A stretch of DNA of 13,805 bases, from positions 1-13,805 of the forward strand of contig JANNRP010000503.1 of NCBI GenBank assembly GCA_031401535.1. The letters run 5' to 3'. Shown piece by piece: positions 13,794-13,805 of the stretch. Origin of the DNA: JAKFWF01 sp031401535 (GTDB lineage Bacteria > Pseudomonadota > Alphaproteobacteria > Rhizobiales > Hyphomicrobiaceae). Position 1 is the first letter of the stretch. Each line of letters opens with the position of its first letter. The position numbers were made by a program, and so were the translations under genes. Under the pieces are notes generated by a model. The model had not been told where the DNA came from and did not search any database. It saw only the letters and a program-made list of their open reading frames with translations.

Positions 13794-13805
13794 ATGCCCC
13801 GATAC
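13794..13805 (+). CDS. start of a gene cut by the window end
   Basis: An ATG at 13794 is preceded by a good ribosome site (AGAGGAG, 13781-13787, 6 bases away) and opens the frame MPRY before the window ends. Four residues do not allow identification. Some small proteins of the DUF6894 type in Bradyrhizobium begin this way, but this is only a suggestion. Its leader contains the phased CAGGGAAT array. Confidence 0.5.

Noticed and set aside
100..13805. Genomic island bounded by the tRNA and the right-end repeats
   Set aside because: No integrase gene, no repeated tRNA 3' end within the window, and housekeeping-like genes (cytochromes, ABC transporter) lie between.

Overview
The window looks like chromosomal DNA of an alphaproteobacterium of the order Hyphomicrobiales, most likely the Bradyrhizobium/Rhodopseudomonas/Afipia group. 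The evidence is a Tat-exported beta-helix protein resembling the rhizobial TIGR03808 family, a cytochrome c'/cytochrome b561 gene pair, an H-NS/HvrA-type protein with a TWTGRGRKPKWL core, and a CAGGGAAT repeat array of a kind I recall from rhizobial genomes. The genus is an inference from protein flavour, not a database result.

Layout. 1-172: 95 bases I cannot assign, then tRNA-Arg(ACG) on the minus strand with an encoded CCA. 369-2667 (+): a Tat-exported beta-helix protein and a membrane protein built of two related halves. 2661-3841 (-): a two-gene electron-transfer operon (cytochrome c' then b-type cytochrome), whose last gene overlaps the membrane protein tail-to-tail by 7 bases. 4159-5067 (+): an alpha/beta hydrolase. 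About 5080-8700: a visibly more A/T-rich accessory block holding an H-NS-like protein, two PilZ-domain genes in divergent orientation, and several gene remnants and tiny ORFs that ordinary ORF calling misses. 8923-13297 (+): a complete CUT1-type carbohydrate ABC transporter (binding protein, two permeases, ATPase), with a strong hairpin after the binding-protein gene. 13551-13743: a CAGGGAAT-type array with a 21-22 bp period, leading straight into the start of another gene at 13794.

How the genes work together. Cytochrome c' and the b-type cytochrome probably form a periplasm-to-membrane electron-transfer pair. The four ABC genes form one transporter; its sugar cannot be read from the sequence. 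The two PilZ proteins are candidate cyclic-di-GMP effectors. The 5.1-8.7 kb block looks like a decaying accessory region. The clearest hidden structures are two multi-frameshift gene remnants flanking the minus-strand PilZ gene and the phased repeat array at the right end. I see no CRISPR array, insertion sequence, phage module or complete new defence system.
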